Shown: positions 30,660-44,995, counted from the first letter of the stretch. The stretch is 64,000 nt of DNA from Bartonella sp. JB63 (GCF_002022665.1 NZ_CP019788.1:992001-1056000); one strand, 5' to 3'. Made by a program: numbers and translations. The notes: generated from the letters alone by a model not told the origin.

Positions 30660-31073
30660 AAATATACTCCCTTTAAAAAAATAAATGCATTTTCAAATTC
30701 AAACTTTTTTACCATAGCACTTTAAAACCTAAACATAGATAAATTTGATAATTTTATTTTCACAAAAACTCATCCTTTTATCTTAATTACGCTTTTATTC
30801 CACATAATACAAAGCACGATAATATAGAAAAATGTCACATTATACCCTAAATTACTACATAACCTGCTATTCAAATAATATCACTAAAGTTGACACGATG
30901 AGTTTAGCCCCTTAATCTCTACTTTAGAAATGAAATGAAAAATACTACACACAAATCAATATAAAAACACTGCTCGCACTTGATTATATCAAAAATCTTA
31001 AGTGAGTCAGAGTAATAGGTACAATATACAAACACCCAATTGCGGTGACAATAAATAAAAGAAAGGACCAGAA
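30660..31073. other. divergent spacer between parvulin gene and secA
   Basis: 414 AT-rich bases carrying the two divergent promoters; no ORF or RNA seen. The secA end has a strong AAAGGA ribosome binding site (31060-31065). Confidence 0.4.
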
Positions 31074-33788
31074 ATGGTCAATTTAGGTGCTCTTACGCAT
31101 AAATTGTTCGGTTCGGCTCATGAACGCCGCCTTAAAGCACTGCGCCAAAAAACAATACAAATTAATACCTTAGAAGAACAATTACAGAAACTAAGTGATA
31201 TACAATTACGTCAAAAAACCGTTGAATTCCGTAAACGATTAACTGAAGGAACAACTATTGATTCGCTCTTACCAGAAGCCTTTGCAACTGTCCGTGAAGC
31301 AGTGAAACGTGTTTATAGCATGCGTCTTTTTGACGTACAGCTTATTGGTGGAATGGTTCTTCATAACCAAGGAATTGCTGAAATGCGCACCGGTGAAGGT
31401 AAAACATTAATGGCAACCTTACCAGTCTATCTTAATGCATTAGAAGGAAAAGGGGTTCATGTTGTTACAGTAAATGATTATCTTGCCAGTCGCGATGCTG
31501 AAACAATGGGAAAAATTTATAATTTTTTAGGAATGACAACCGGCATCATTCTTAACAATCTTAATAATGATTCTCGTCGAACAGCTTATGCATGTGATAT
31601 TACCTATGCAACAAACAATGAACTAGGATTTGATTACCTTCGCGATAATATGGCTTTTGATCGTAGTCAAATGGTGCAGCGTGGTCATCATTATGCAATT
31701 ATTGATGAAGTTGATTCAATTCTTATTGATGAAGCACGAACCCCGCTTATTATTTCTGGTCCCTTAGAAAATCGTACTGACTTTTATAACCTTATTGATG
31801 CATTTATTGCGTTCCTAACACCAGAAGATTACGAAATAGATGAAAAACAAAAAACAACAACTTTCACTGAAAGTGGTACTGAAAAAATTGAAGAAATGCT
31901 CAAAAAAGCTGGGCATCTCAAAAATGAAAGCCTCTACGACATAGAAAATGTTACAATTGTTCACCATATTAATAACGCTCTAAAAGCACATAAATTGTTT
32001 ATCCGTGATAAAGATTATATTGTCCGCAATGGTGAGATCGTTATTATTGATGAATTTACTGGTCGTATGATGCCAGGACGACGCTACTCTGAAGGATTAC
32101 ATCAAGCATTAGAAGCCAAAGAACATGTCACTATTCAACCAGAAAATCAGACCTTAGCTTCTATTACTTTCCAAAATTATTTTCGTATGTATAAAAAACT
32201 ATCTGGTATGACTGGAACAGCTACAACGGAAGCTGAAGAATTTAATAATACATATAATCTTGATGTCGTTGAAGTTCCTACAAATTTACCCGTTCAACGC
32301 CGCGATGAAGATGACGAAATTTATAGAACTGTAGAGGAAAAATATCGAGCTATTGTTCGTGATATTCGTCAAGCTCATGAAAAAGGACAACCTATTCTAG
32401 TTGGAACTACTTCTATTGAAAAGTCAGAACAATTAGCAGAACGCTTGCGGAAAGAAGGTATTACTAATTTTCAAGTTTTGAATGCTCGTTATCATGAACA
32501 GGAAGCGCATATCATAGCGCAAGCAGGCGTTCCCAAAGCATTGACTATCGCAACCAATATGGCAGGTCGTGGTACCGATATACAACTTGGTGGTAATGTT
32601 GAAATACGTATTCGGCAAGAATTACAGAATATGCCTGAAGGTCCAGAACGAAATGCTAAAATTGAGGAAATCAAAGAAGATGTTCAACGACTTAAAGAGA
32701 AAGTGTTAGCTGCTGGAGGTCTTTACGTCATCGCGACTGAACGCCATGAGAGTCGTCGCATTGATAATCAACTTCGCGGTCGTTCTGGTCGTCAAGGTGA
32801 TCCTGGGCGTTCGAAATTTTTTCTTTCTCTTCAAGATGATCTCATGCGTATCTTTGGCTCCGACCGTATGGATAGTATGCTACAAAAGCTTGGACTAAAA
32901 GAGGATGAAGCCATTACCCATCCATGGATTAATAAGGCTCTTGAAAAAGCTCAAAAAAAGGTCGAAGCGCGAAATTTCGAAATTCGTAAAAATCTTTTAA
33001 AATATGACGATGTGATGAACAATCAACGACAAGTTATTTTCGAGCAACGCATGGAAGTCATGAACGCAGAAAATTTAACCGAAATGATCACTGAAATGCG
33101 TAATGAAGTAATTGAAGATCTGGTAGAAACTTATATTCCATACGGAGTATATGCAGAAAAGTGGAATGTGAAAGATCTACAAAAGGAACTATATCAGATT
33201 TTCAATTTGGATCTTCCAATAGAAAAATGGGCAAAGGAAGAAGGAATTGCAGAAGAGCAAATTGTAGAACGCATAACAAAAGCTGTTGAAAACTTTGAAA
33301 AGGAGCGCTCTGAACGCTATAATCCAGAAGTAATTGCTTACTTTAGTAAAGTTATACTGCTTGAAACAATTGACATGTTATGGCGTGAGCATTTGGTTCA
33401 TTTAGATCATTTACGTTCTGCTGTTGGCTTTCGTGGCTATGCACAACGAGATCCTCTCAATGAATATAAAACAGAATCATTTGAACTCTTTCAAACTATG
33501 CTCATTAATCTCCGTAAAAATTTTATTTCTAAATTCATGCATTTTGAAATCATTCAACAACCCATGGAATCACAAAAGCCTGAAAAATTGCTCTCCCAAT
33601 ATTCTTCTAATACTCAGAGCAGAAAAAACAACACAACGGCAGGGACACAGATAAACGAAAATATGTTAGTCAATCCGCAAAAACGTGATCCTAATGATCC
33701 AACAACATGGGGAAAAATTGGACGAAATGAATCTTGTCCTTGTGGTTCAAGAAAAAAATACAAACATTGTCATGGATCCTTTACCTAA
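31074..33788 (+). CDS. secA: preprotein translocase ATPase SecA
   Basis: SecA drives post-translational export through SecYEG. The 904-residue chain shows the Walker [11 protein letters not shown] near residue 103, the DEAD-type [13 protein letters not shown] near residue 206, and the second motor domain ([14 protein letters not shown] near residue 495, [13 protein letters not shown] near residue 565). The C-terminal zinc-binding SEC-C motif is [14 protein letters not shown], which binds SecB and lipid. Length is normal. The Fur-family gene follows 16 bases later. Confidence 0.98.
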   Translation: MVNLGALTHKLFGSAHERRLKALRQKTIQINTLEEQLQKLSDIQLRQKTVEFRKRLTEGTTIDSLLPEAFATVREAVKRVYSMRLFDVQLIGGMVLHNQGIAEMRTGEGKTLMATLPVYLNALEGKGVHVVTVNDYLASRDAETMGKIYNFLGMTTGIILNNLNNDSRRTAYACDITYATNNELGFDYLRDNMAFDRSQMVQRGHHYAIIDEVDSILIDEARTPLIISGPLENRTDFYNLIDAFIAFLTPEDYEIDEKQKTTTFTESGTEKIEEMLKKAGHLKNESLYDIENVTIVHHINNALKAHKLFIRDKDYIVRNGEIVIIDEFTGRMMPGRRYSEGLHQALEAKEHVTIQPENQTLASITFQNYFRMYKKLSGMTGTATTEAEEFNNTYNLDVVEVPTNLPVQRRDEDDEIYRTVEEKYRAIVRDIRQAHEKGQPILVGTTSIEKSEQLAERLRKEGITNFQVLNARYHEQEAHIIAQAGVPKALTIATNMAGRGTDIQLGGNVEIRIRQELQNMPEGPERNAKIEEIKEDVQRLKEKVLAAGGLYVIATERHESRRIDNQLRGRSGRQGDPGRSKFFLSLQDDLMRIFGSDRMDSMLQKLGLKEDEAITHPWINKALEKAQKKVEARNFEIRKNLLKYDDVMNNQRQVIFEQRMEVMNAENLTEMITEMRNEVIEDLVETYIPYGVYAEKWNVKDLQKELYQIFNLDLPIEKWAKEEGIAEEQIVERITKAVENFEKERSERYNPEVIAYFSKVILLETIDMLWREHLVHLDHLRSAVGFRGYAQRDPLNEYKTESFELFQTMLINLRKNFISKFMHFEIIQQPMESQKPEKLLSQYSSNTQSRKNNTTAGTQINENMLVNPQKRDPNDPTTWGKIGRNESCPCGSRKKYKHCHGSFT

Positions 33789-33804
33789 AAAGTTAAAGAA
33801 TTAA

Positions 33805-34218
33805 ATGAATAAACAAAGTTATGAAAAAGAATTACGGGCTGCCGGTCTAAGGATAACGCGTCAAAGACGTATTATTCTTGATGTTTTAGTTGATACAGAT
33901 GATCATCCGAATGCGTTTGAAATCTTTCAGCGTGTTCATAAAATAGACTCTAGTATTTCACTATCGACTGTTTACCGCACAATGAAAACATTAGAAGAAA
34001 ATGGAACAATTCATCGCCATACCTTCAATGGAGGCCCTTCTCGTTTCGAACAAGCAAAAGGCAAACATCATGATCATCTTATTGATATAGAAACAGGAGA
34101 AGCTATTGAATTTCATTCTGCTATCATTGAAAAACTGCAAGAAGAAATTGCTTATTCCCTTGGTTACAATATTGTTCATCATCGTCTTGAAATTTACGGG
34201 AAAAAACGCAATTCCTAA
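33805..34218 (+). CDS. fur: Fur-family metal-responsive regulator (Fur/Mur type)
   Basis: A 137-residue repressor with an N-terminal winged helix (about residues 10-80; [17 protein letters not shown] is the recognition-helix region) and a C-terminal metal-binding domain with HHDHL near residue 88. It contains no cysteine at all, so there is no structural Cys4 zinc site; this fits alphaproteobacterial Fur/Mur proteins, some of which sense manganese rather than iron. Which metal is sensed here cannot be read. It lies 16 bases after secA and may share its transcript. Confidence 0.88.
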   Translation: MNKQSYEKELRAAGLRITRQRRIILDVLVDTDDHPNAFEIFQRVHKIDSSISLSTVYRTMKTLEENGTIHRHTFNGGPSRFEQAKGKHHDHLIDIETGEAIEFHSAIIEKLQEEIAYSLGYNIVHHRLEIYGKKRNS

Positions 34219-34397
34219 ATTAATAGACCTACGTGTATAATGAAAGCAATTACTTATGCACATTAAGTCTATACATAAATTTATTCTAAAATTTGATTGG
34301 AAAGAGTATTTTTCTTCTTTATCACCCTCTACAACATAATGGTATAATATTATCATTATCAATTTCTAACATTTAATAAATTAGGCCACTATTGCAC

Positions 34398-35473
34398 ATG
34401 GTTTCTTTGCCACAAGATCGTATGAAGCAGCTTGAAAAACGCTTTGAAATAATTGAAAGTCAAATGGCTGAGAACCCAAATGCGGAAACATATGTAAAAT
34501 TAGCTTCTGAATACGCAGAATTACAGCCAATTATAGTTCCTATACGAGAATTAAATTCTCTCCATAAAGAAATAGCAGAGCTCGAAACTATAATCAGTGA
34601 TACAAAAACAGATACAGAAATACGTAATTTGGCTCAAGAGGAGCTATTATCATTATATCAAAAAATTCAGCAAATTGAGAAAAAACTTCAAATTCTTCTT
34701 TTGCCCAAAGACATTGCTGATGAAAAAAGTGTTATTATTGAAATCCGAGCAGGAACGGGAGGATCAGAAGCAGCACTCTTTGCAGGAAATCTTTTCCGTA
34801 TGTATGAACGTTATGCTAATACTCATAACTGGAAAGTTGAAGTCATTTCTTTGAGTGATGGTGAAGTCGGTGGATATAAAGAAATTATTGCTACCATTTC
34901 AGGAAAAGGTGTATTTTCTAAGCTTAAGTTTGAATCAGGTGTGCATCGCGTGCAACGCATCCCTGAAACAGAAACAGGAGGACGTATCCATACATCAGCC
35001 GCCACTGTTGCAGTCTTACCAGAAGCGGAAGAGATTGATATTGAAATTCGCCCAGAAGATATCCGTATTGATACAATGCGTGCATCTGGTGCAGGTGGGC
35101 AGCATGTCAATACAACAGATTCAGCTGTTCGTATTACACATATACCAACAGGGATTATGGTTGTGCAAGCAGAAAAATCACAACATCAAAATCGCGCGCG
35201 TGCACTTCAAATTTTACGTGCACGTTTATTCGATATTAAACGACAAAAAGCAGAGAGTGAACGTTCAGCATCCCGAAAAACTCAAGTTGGCTCTGGTGAT
35301 CGATCAGAACGTATTCGTACCTATAATTTTCCACAAGGACGTGTAACTGACCATCGTATTAATCTGACTCTATATAAACTTGATCGTATTATGGAAGGGG
35401 ATTTAAATGAACTAATTAATGCACTCATTTCTGATCATCAGACAACACTCCTTACTGAAATGGATCATAATAA

Positions 35474-35477
<4 letters not shown>
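34398..35477 (+). CDS. prfA: peptide chain release factor 1
   Basis: RF1 terminates translation at UAA and UAG. The catalytic GGQ is in [19 protein letters not shown] near residue 232, and the codon-recognition PxT element lies near residue 187 ([18 protein letters not shown]). Length about 359. An in-frame TTG (34392) lies two codons upstream, but ATG 34398 gives the family-typical start ([12 protein letters not shown]). Its end overlaps prmC by four bases (ATGA); PrmC modifies this very protein. Confidence 0.96.
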
Positions 35478-39443
<3,966 letters not shown>

Positions 39444-39460
39444 CTCTAGTTTTTTTACAC

Positions 39461-39853
39461 TTATTGCTTCCAAAATTTTTCCAATCCCTTTTTCACACAA
39501 ATAACATCTTCTTCAGTTCCCCGCAGCTCAAAACGGTATAGGCAAGGCACGCAGCATTTTTCTGCAATAATCTTGCTCGCTAAATTATAATAACAACCGA
39601 AATTACGATTTCCGCCACCAATGACACCACGAATCAATTTACGGTTTTCTCCCTCATTAAGAAAATGAATAACTGCTTTTGGAACAGCCAATCTACCTTC
39701 ACCATCTGCATAAGTAGGTACAGCCAACACATACGGCTCACCGACCAATATTGATGAATTTTTTTTATCAATTTTGAAAAGCCGTTGATCAAGCTGAGAA
39801 ACAAAATGTTCAGTATTACCCGTTACACTCGAATAATAAACAATAAGACCCAT
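39461..39853 (-). CDS. nrdI: flavodoxin-like NrdI
   Basis: NrdI (130 residues) supplies the oxidant for assembling the manganese-tyrosyl radical in NrdF. The flavin phosphate loop [13 protein letters not shown] is at residues 6-18 and the GGGNRNFG loop near residue 79 is typical of NrdI. Its ATG overlaps the nrdH stop by one base (TAATG), so translation is coupled. Confidence 0.95.
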   Translation of the reverse strand: MGLIVYYSSVTGNTEHFVSQLDQRLFKIDKKNSSILVGEPYVLAVPTYADGEGRLAVPKAVIHFLNEGENRKLIRGVIGGGNRNFGCYYNLASKIIAEKCCVPCLYRFELRGTEEDVICVKKGLEKFWKQ

Positions 39854-40074
39854 TAGCCACAGAGACCATTAATCATATCTGGTCTAAAACCTGACCAATG
39901 ATTGTCACCACAAACTACTACAGGCACCTGGCGATATCCCAAAGACTGGACAAAACTATACGCTTGTTCATCACGAGAAATATCAATAACATTATAATTA
40001 ATACCCTTAGCATCAAAGGCACGATAGGTAGCATTGCATTGAACACAAGATGGTTTACTATAAATAGTGATCAT
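39853..40074 (-). CDS. nrdH: glutaredoxin-like NrdH
   Basis: NrdH (73 residues) is the thioredoxin-reductase-linked electron donor of NrdEF. The active site is CVQC near residue 9, and the C-terminal WSGFRPDMI block is diagnostic. The frame extends upstream to 40107, but ATG 40074, nine bases after GGAA (CGGAAAGA), gives the family-length protein. It is first in nrdHIEF. Upstream lies an unusually long leader with an NrdR box. Confidence 0.95.
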   Translation of the reverse strand: MITIYSKPSCVQCNATYRAFDAKGINYNVIDISRDEQAYSFVQSLGYRQVPVVVCGDNHWSGFRPDMINGLCG

Positions 40075-40587
40075 TCTTTCCGACTTCCATAATTCAAAAA
40101 AAAACAAATCAGAAAAAAATTAATTCTGATAATTTCACAATACTCACAAAATAAACAAAAATAGTAATTACGTAATAAAAACGCTTAGTCATATTTCAAT
40201 TAAAAATGACTTAACAAACTTCTGGATCCAGCTTTAAATCACTACATTTTTTTAAAAACAAAAAATAATGCAAATAAATAAAGACTTTAAGGCCTAAACA
40301 ATTGCTCTCTGTTGCACAACAACTATCTACTCGCATTTTTTTACTTCTACTGTTTTCCAATTAAAAGCACCACACTATAAACTATTTTTGTAGCTACTCT
40401 GTTAAGTATCTATTTGTTTTTCTAATGTAAAATAATACATAGACAATCAACAAATCCCTCTAAGGCGATATTCTAATTGAACTGCTACTCTAAAAATTGG
40501 TACTATACTATACTGTGAACAATCTGGTCTCAAACGAAACAGACATCCGATTAATTTAGCGCTTATTTTGAATCACCAATCATTCTG
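40075..40587 (-). other. long leader between the NrdR box and nrdH
   Basis: About 510 bases without a coding ORF separate nrdH from the only promoter/NrdR-box candidate. No cobalamin-riboswitch motif was found. It could be a long 5' UTR, or a nearer promoter may have been missed in the AT-rich sequence. A half-matching NrdR-like motif (ACACTATA) is at 40372. Confidence 0.4.
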
Positions 40588-40603
40588 ACACTATATATAG
40601 TAT
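40588..40603 (-). promoter_or_regulatory. NrdR box with overlapping promoter
   Basis: ACACTATATATAGTAT matches the palindromic NrdR consensus (ACACTATATATAGTGT form) at 15 of 16 positions. On the minus strand TTGACG (40624-40619) precedes it by 15-20 bases, so the box would cover the -10 region, as expected for repression of nrd genes by NrdR-ATP/dATP. The position is 510 bases from nrdH and about 170 from the plus-strand zinc transporter. Confidence 0.6.
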
Positions 40604-40690
40604 ACATACACATGATTTCGTCAAGAAAAATTCAAAGCTATTTAAAATTTTCCACGACCTTCACACTGCCATACACAGTTTACTAAAAAC

Positions 40691-40742
40691 ATAAGTAATA
40701 ATATAACATTTTATTGACAAATGTAATTATATAACATAACCT
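40691..40742 (+). promoter_or_regulatory. promoter with two Zur-like operators before the zinc transporter
   Basis: Two related palindromes lie 28 bases apart: AAGTAATAATATAACAT (40693-40709) and ATGTAATTATATAACAT (40721-40737). Each differs at two defined positions from the ATGTTATANTATAACAT Zur consensus known from gammaproteobacteria. TTGACA (40714-40719) lies between them, and a weak -10 (TAACCT, 40737-40742) follows at 17-base spacing, so the second box fills the promoter spacer. Zinc-dependent repression by Zur is inferred. Confidence 0.65.
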
Positions 40743-40775
40743 TTTAGGGGAAAATAATAAGGAATAGTATCAATT

Positions 40776-41507
40776 ATGCACTTACAGTTCGACAATGTGA
40801 CATTAGGCTATACCAACAAAATTGTCATAAAAAAATTTTCAGCAAAGCTAAAAAAGGGTTCATTAATTGCAATAATTGGTGATAATGGCTCTGGAAAATC
40901 TACATTTCTTAAAACTATTGCCGGATTAATTAAACCAATTAGTGGTAAAATTAAAAAGCCAACGAGAAGTTGTATTGCTTACCTTGGGCAATATTGTGAT
41001 ATTGATCGAACATTTCCAATCGATATAGAAACAATTCTTAAAATGGGACTATGGTCTTTTTGTGGATTATGGAAAAGCCAACGGTCTTATCAAGATAAAA
41101 TTCAAAATGCACTAGAAATAGTTGGGCTTACAAAATTAGCACACCATCCACTTGTTACGCTATCAAGTGGCCAATTACAACGCGCTCTTTTTGCACGCAT
41201 TATTGTGCAAGATTCTGACATTATCTTGCTTGATGAACCTTTCAACGGTGTAGATCTTAAGACCAAAAATGATCTCCTTGCATTGATTACTCAATGGCGA
41301 CAACAAGGTCGAACAATTCTTATAGCGCTCCATGAACCCTTTATTGTTCAAGAATATTTTCCACAAACGATTCACATCAATAAACAACATGTTTTTTATG
41401 GGGAAACAAAACAGTTATTAAGCACTAACAATCATTTTATCACACCACTTCTCATACCTAATTTTTTCCATATCAATCCACAAGAGCAAGTTTTTTCTGT
41501 TAATTAG
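40776..41507 (+). CDS. aztA: zinc ABC transporter ATP-binding protein (AztA/ZnuC type)
   Basis: The ATPase of a zinc importer, 243 residues. The Walker A GDNGSGKST is near residue 35, the signature LSSGQLQRALFAR near residue 130, and Walker B DIILLDEPF near residue 150. The CIAYLGQYCDIDRTFPI segment resembles AztA-type ATPases. AAGGA precedes the ATG by about ten bases. The order ATPase-permease-binding protein matches aztABC rather than znuA/znuCB. Zinc as substrate is supported by the Zur-like operators; the aztA name is less certain than the function. Confidence 0.85.
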   Translation: MHLQFDNVTLGYTNKIVIKKFSAKLKKGSLIAIIGDNGSGKSTFLKTIAGLIKPISGKIKKPTRSCIAYLGQYCDIDRTFPIDIETILKMGLWSFCGLWKSQRSYQDKIQNALEIVGLTKLAHHPLVTLSSGQLQRALFARIIVQDSDIILLDEPFNGVDLKTKNDLLALITQWRQQGRTILIALHEPFIVQEYFPQTIHINKQHVFYGETKQLLSTNNHFITPLLIPNFFHINPQEQVFSVN

Positions 41508-41531
41508 TTTATCTAAACTGGATCATCATAC

Positions 41532-42449
41532 GTGTACGAATTTTTTCTCGCACCTTTTATTGATTTTCAATTTATGCAAAATGCTTTAATTGGTTCTATT
41601 TTATTAACAATCAGTGCCTGTCCTATCGGGGTTTTTTTAATGTTACGTGGTATGAGCTTAACAGGTGATGCGATATCACACGCTATTCTTCCTGGTGTTG
41701 CAATCGCTTTTCTTTTTTGTGGTTTTTCTCCCATATCCATGACTATTGGTGGCATTGGAGCAGGTATTATTGTCGCTCTAGCAACCGTTTTAATTTCAAG
41801 AAATGGCTTTCAAAAAGAAGATGCTTCAATGACAGTTTTCTATCTTTTTGCACTAGCAACAGGCGTCACGATCATTTCACTCAAAAAATCAACAATTGAC
41901 TTATTGCATCTTTTATTCGGTTCAGTACTTTCTATTAACACACAAGCACTTTCGTTGATTACTTTTATAATGCTCATAACAATAAGTAGTCTTTGTATTT
42001 TTTGGCGAGCTCTTGTAGTAGAAAGTTTCGATCCATTATTTTTTAAATCACTCTCTCCGCTAGGAAAATATGTTCATATATTATTACTTGGGCTAATGGT
42101 AATAAACCTAGCTGGTGGGTTTCAATCACTAGGCACACTGATGTCAGTCGGCATTATGATGATTCCCGCCATCACTGCTCGTTTTTGGCTTTCGCGTTTG
42201 GGCCCTATCTGTATATTATCGGTTATCTTAGGAATAATTTCCAGTGTATTTGGCCTTCTGCTTTCTTTTCACATGTCCCTTCCCTCCGGTGCTTCTATTA
42301 TTATAGTAGCCGGATTTATTTATCTTATCACCTGTCTCATAAGCCCACGCGGACTTATTATAACCTTGTTGCCCCGCCTTTATTTATACATCCCTTCTAT
42401 CATTAAGAAAACAAAATGCATAAATTTATTAAACAATTTGTTCTGCTGA
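41532..42449 (+). CDS. aztB: zinc ABC transporter permease (AztB/ZnuB type)
   Basis: A 305-residue ABC-3 family permease with about eight or nine hydrophobic helices. The RGMSLTGDAISHAILPGVAI segment near residue 39 and SVGIMMIPAITARFW near residue 200 are characteristic of metal ABC-3 permeases. It starts with GTG 41532, without a strong binding site, 24 bases after the ATPase gene. Its 3' end overlaps the binding-protein gene by 34 bases, indicating tight coupling. Confidence 0.88.
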   Translation: MYEFFLAPFIDFQFMQNALIGSILLTISACPIGVFLMLRGMSLTGDAISHAILPGVAIAFLFCGFSPISMTIGGIGAGIIVALATVLISRNGFQKEDASMTVFYLFALATGVTIISLKKSTIDLLHLLFGSVLSINTQALSLITFIMLITISSLCIFWRALVVESFDPLFFKSLSPLGKYVHILLLGLMVINLAGGFQSLGTLMSVGIMMIPAITARFWLSRLGPICILSVILGIISSVFGLLLSFHMSLPSGASIIIVAGFIYLITCLISPRGLIITLLPRLYLYIPSIIKKTKCINLLNNLFC

Positions 42450-43369
42450 ACTCTCTCCTGTTGCTTCTCTTCCCTCTTTCTGTCACTGCACATCAAAAAA
42501 TTAATGTTGTCGCAAGCTTTTCTATTATTGCAGATTTGGTAAAAAATGTAGGAGGTGATTATATTTCGATCACTACCCTTGTTGGTCCTAATGCAAGCAT
42601 CCATAGTTACGAGCCTACTCCTCATGATGCAAAAACTCTTAAAAATGCTCATATTATTTTCATCAACGGTCTGCATTTAGAAGGTTTCATAAACCGGCTC
42701 ACTACAGCAACCGGAACAAAAGCACTTCTTGTGGAAGTTAGTGCTAATATTTCCCCATTCGAAATTAATGAAATTAAATACCAAAAAAACAACAGCACAC
42801 ATCGGATACATCATCATGGTAGTATTGATCCACATGCTTGGCAAACTATCCCCAACGTTGAAATTTACATCAAAAATATCGCCATTGCTTTCTGTAAAAT
42901 CGATCAACAATCATGTGAAAATTATAATAAAAATGCTCGTATCTATATTCAAAAACTAAAAGCAATGCATGCAACCATCACAAAGAAAATGTCTACTCTT
43001 CCGAAAGACAAGCGAACCATTATCACATCTCATGACGCCTTTGGTTATTTCGCTCATGAATACAATCTCACCATCCTTGCTCCCGAAAGCGCTTCAAAGG
43101 AAGCTACTGCAGCAGATGTTGCAAAACTTATCAAACAAATTAAAAACAATAAAGTATCCGCATTATTTGTTGAAAATATCTCTAATCCTCGTCTTATAGA
43201 ACAAATTTCAAAAGAAACAGGTTTAAAAATTGGTGGTATACTTTATTCCGATGCATTATCAGGAAAAGAAGGCCCTGCTGCAACTTATCTTGATATGATG
43301 GAGTATAACGTTAACACCATCATCAATGCGATAACCAAACTTAAGACACATAATATTACTGGAATGTAA
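42416..43369 (+). CDS. aztC: zinc ABC transporter substrate-binding protein (AztC/ZnuA type)
   Basis: A periplasmic cluster A-I metal-binding protein of 317 residues with a signal peptide (cleavage probably after SVTA near residue 25). Metal-ligand regions are HSYEPTPHDA near residue 62, a short histidine cluster THRIHHHG, DPHAW near residue 140, and the conserved late acid in LYSDALSG near residue 280. The FCKIDQQSC pair suggests a disulfide as in AztC. No aztD-like chaperone gene follows. Mn- or Fe-binding homologues exist, but the Zur-like sites favour zinc. Confidence 0.87.
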   Translation: MHKFIKQFVLLNSLLLLLFPLSVTAHQKINVVASFSIIADLVKNVGGDYISITTLVGPNASIHSYEPTPHDAKTLKNAHIIFINGLHLEGFINRLTTATGTKALLVEVSANISPFEINEIKYQKNNSTHRIHHHGSIDPHAWQTIPNVEIYIKNIAIAFCKIDQQSCENYNKNARIYIQKLKAMHATITKKMSTLPKDKRTIITSHDAFGYFAHEYNLTILAPESASKEATAADVAKLIKQIKNNKVSALFVENISNPRLIEQISKETGLKIGGILYSDALSGKEGPAATYLDMMEYNVNTIINAITKLKTHNITGM

Positions 43370-43572
43370 ACAATAAACCTAAAGATTATATCACCTCATC
43401 TAAGCGCCCTTGACTGCTTGCCTCTCTTATTATCTTTTTTTAATTTTCTTTCGGAATTACTGGCTATTTTACAAGTTTACTTTACAATGATATCGAGACA
43501 ATCATAAAAGTTGTAAAACTAGTCAATTTACACAAATTCGTTTGACCTTTGCATGGTTCATGTTTAAATGAA

Positions 43573-43601
43573 CTGACATCTTTCTGAAATAGAACCGTCA
43601 T
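43573..43601 (+). promoter_or_regulatory. Pho box upstream of ugpB
   Basis: Three direct heptamers with 4-base spacers, CTGACAT-cttt-CTGAAAT-agaa-CCGTCAT, fit the 11-bp periodicity of PhoB sites (CTGTCAT repeats). A TATATT -10 candidate lies at 43604-43609 or 43617-43622, and ugpB begins at 43670. This implies induction of ugp during phosphate starvation; it is a sequence-based prediction. Confidence 0.65.
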
Positions 43602-43669
43602 GATATATTGATGAATTATATTAATAGTCCTGAGAAAAACGCACTCCATCAATTTAAAAAGGGTGAATC

Positions 43670-44995
43670 ATGAATTGTCTTTATCTTTCTGCAGCAGCAT
43701 TTATGATTGCTATAACTGCAACAACAACCGGTTTTACACGAACAAAAATCAGCTTTTGGCATTCTATGAGTGGAGATTTAGGAAAACAAACTGAAAATCT
43801 CATTAACGATTTTAATACAAGTCAATCTGATTACAAAATTGTTCCTTCATTTCGCGGTGAGTATGAAGAAAGTATGATATCGCTTATCGCAGCATTTCGA
43901 GGGAAACAACAACCAGTTCTTGCTCAAATCTATGAAGTTGGCACAGGCACTATGATGGCTGCAAAAAGTGCAATCTATCCACTTTACCAACTCATGGCTG
44001 ATACAAAGCAAAAATTTGACATTTTAGACTATTTACCTGCTATCAGTGGCTATTATTCTGATGCTCAGGGACGTATGCTCTCTATGCCATTTAATGTTTC
44101 CTCACCGATTCTTTTTTATAATAAAGATATTTTTAAAAAAGCAGGACTTGATCCAGAACGCCCCCCCAAAACATGGAAAGATATAGAAAATTTTTCAAAA
44201 AAAATTCTTGATAACAAAGCTGCAAGTTGTGGTTTTACAATGACTTATGCAGCTCAATGGATTGGCATAGAAAATTTTTCAGCATTTCATAATATTCCTA
44301 TAGGAACAAAAAGAAATGGACTTGATGGACTCGATGCAGAATTAACATTGAACGGACCTTTACAAATACGCATGTGGACTGACCTTAAAAGATGGTCAGA
44401 TCAAGGTATCTTTCGTTACGGAGGTCCAGCTGGTGCGCTTGATTCAGTACCAATGTTTATGTCGCAAAGTTGTGCGATTTTGATACAATCGTCAGGATCA
44501 CGCGGTGGAGTTGTTGCAGAAGCCCAATTTAATGTTGGATTTGGTATTCTTCCCTATTATGCTGATGTAAAAGATGCTCCACAAAACTCAATTATTGGCG
44601 GTGCTTCTATCTGGGCTTTTAAAGGTCATACACCTAAAGAATATGCAGGTGCAGCAGCTTTTCTTAAATTTCTCTCGCAAGTAAACAATCAAGCTAAATG
44701 GCATCAAAAAACAGGTTACCTTCCCATCACAAAAGCCGCTTATGAGTTAAGCATAAAACAAAATTTTTATGATAAGAATCCAGGTGCGGATATTGCCATT
44801 CAACAAATTAATCTCAATCCACCGACAGAAAATTCAAAAGGGATAAGATTTGGCAGCTTACCGCAAATCCGTTCTATTCTCGATCAAGAATTAGAAGCCG
44901 TTCTGAATGGTTCCAAATCACCAAAAGAGGGATTAGATGAAGTAGTTAAACGTGGTAATAAGCTTTTACGCGAATTTGAAAAAGCCAATCATTAA
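43670..44995 (+). CDS. ugpB: sn-glycerol-3-phosphate ABC transporter binding protein
   Basis: A periplasmic solute-binding protein of 441 residues with an N-terminal signal peptide (about residues 1-22). The ISFWHSMSGDLG start of the mature part, the SMPFNVSSPILFYNKDIF block near residue 140 and the GGASIWAF segment near residue 305 match UgpB. It delivers glycerol-3-phosphate and glycerophosphodiesters to UgpAEC. AAGGGTG precedes the ATG. It is first in ugpBAEC and preceded by a Pho box. Confidence 0.94.
   Translation: MNCLYLSAAAFMIAITATTTGFTRTKISFWHSMSGDLGKQTENLINDFNTSQSDYKIVPSFRGEYEESMISLIAAFRGKQQPVLAQIYEVGTGTMMAAKSAIYPLYQLMADTKQKFDILDYLPAISGYYSDAQGRMLSMPFNVSSPILFYNKDIFKKAGLDPERPPKTWKDIENFSKKILDNKAASCGFTMTYAAQWIGIENFSAFHNIPIGTKRNGLDGLDAELTLNGPLQIRMWTDLKRWSDQGIFRYGGPAGALDSVPMFMSQSCAILIQSSGSRGGVVAEAQFNVGFGILPYYADVKDAPQNSIIGGASIWAFKGHTPKEYAGAAAFLKFLSQVNNQAKWHQKTGYLPITKAAYELSIKQNFYDKNPGADIAIQQINLNPPTENSKGIRFGSLPQIRSILDQELEAVLNGSKSPKEGLDEVVKRGNKLLREFEKANH

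Noticed and set aside
34855..35346. 163-codon ORF overlapping prfA
   Set aside because: prfA motifs including GGQ cover the interval in the other frame, and the product is low-quality sequence.
40502..40519. ACTATACTATACTGTG as a second NrdR box
   Set aside because: It matches only a half-site in any alignment and its distance from the good box is not the usual one.
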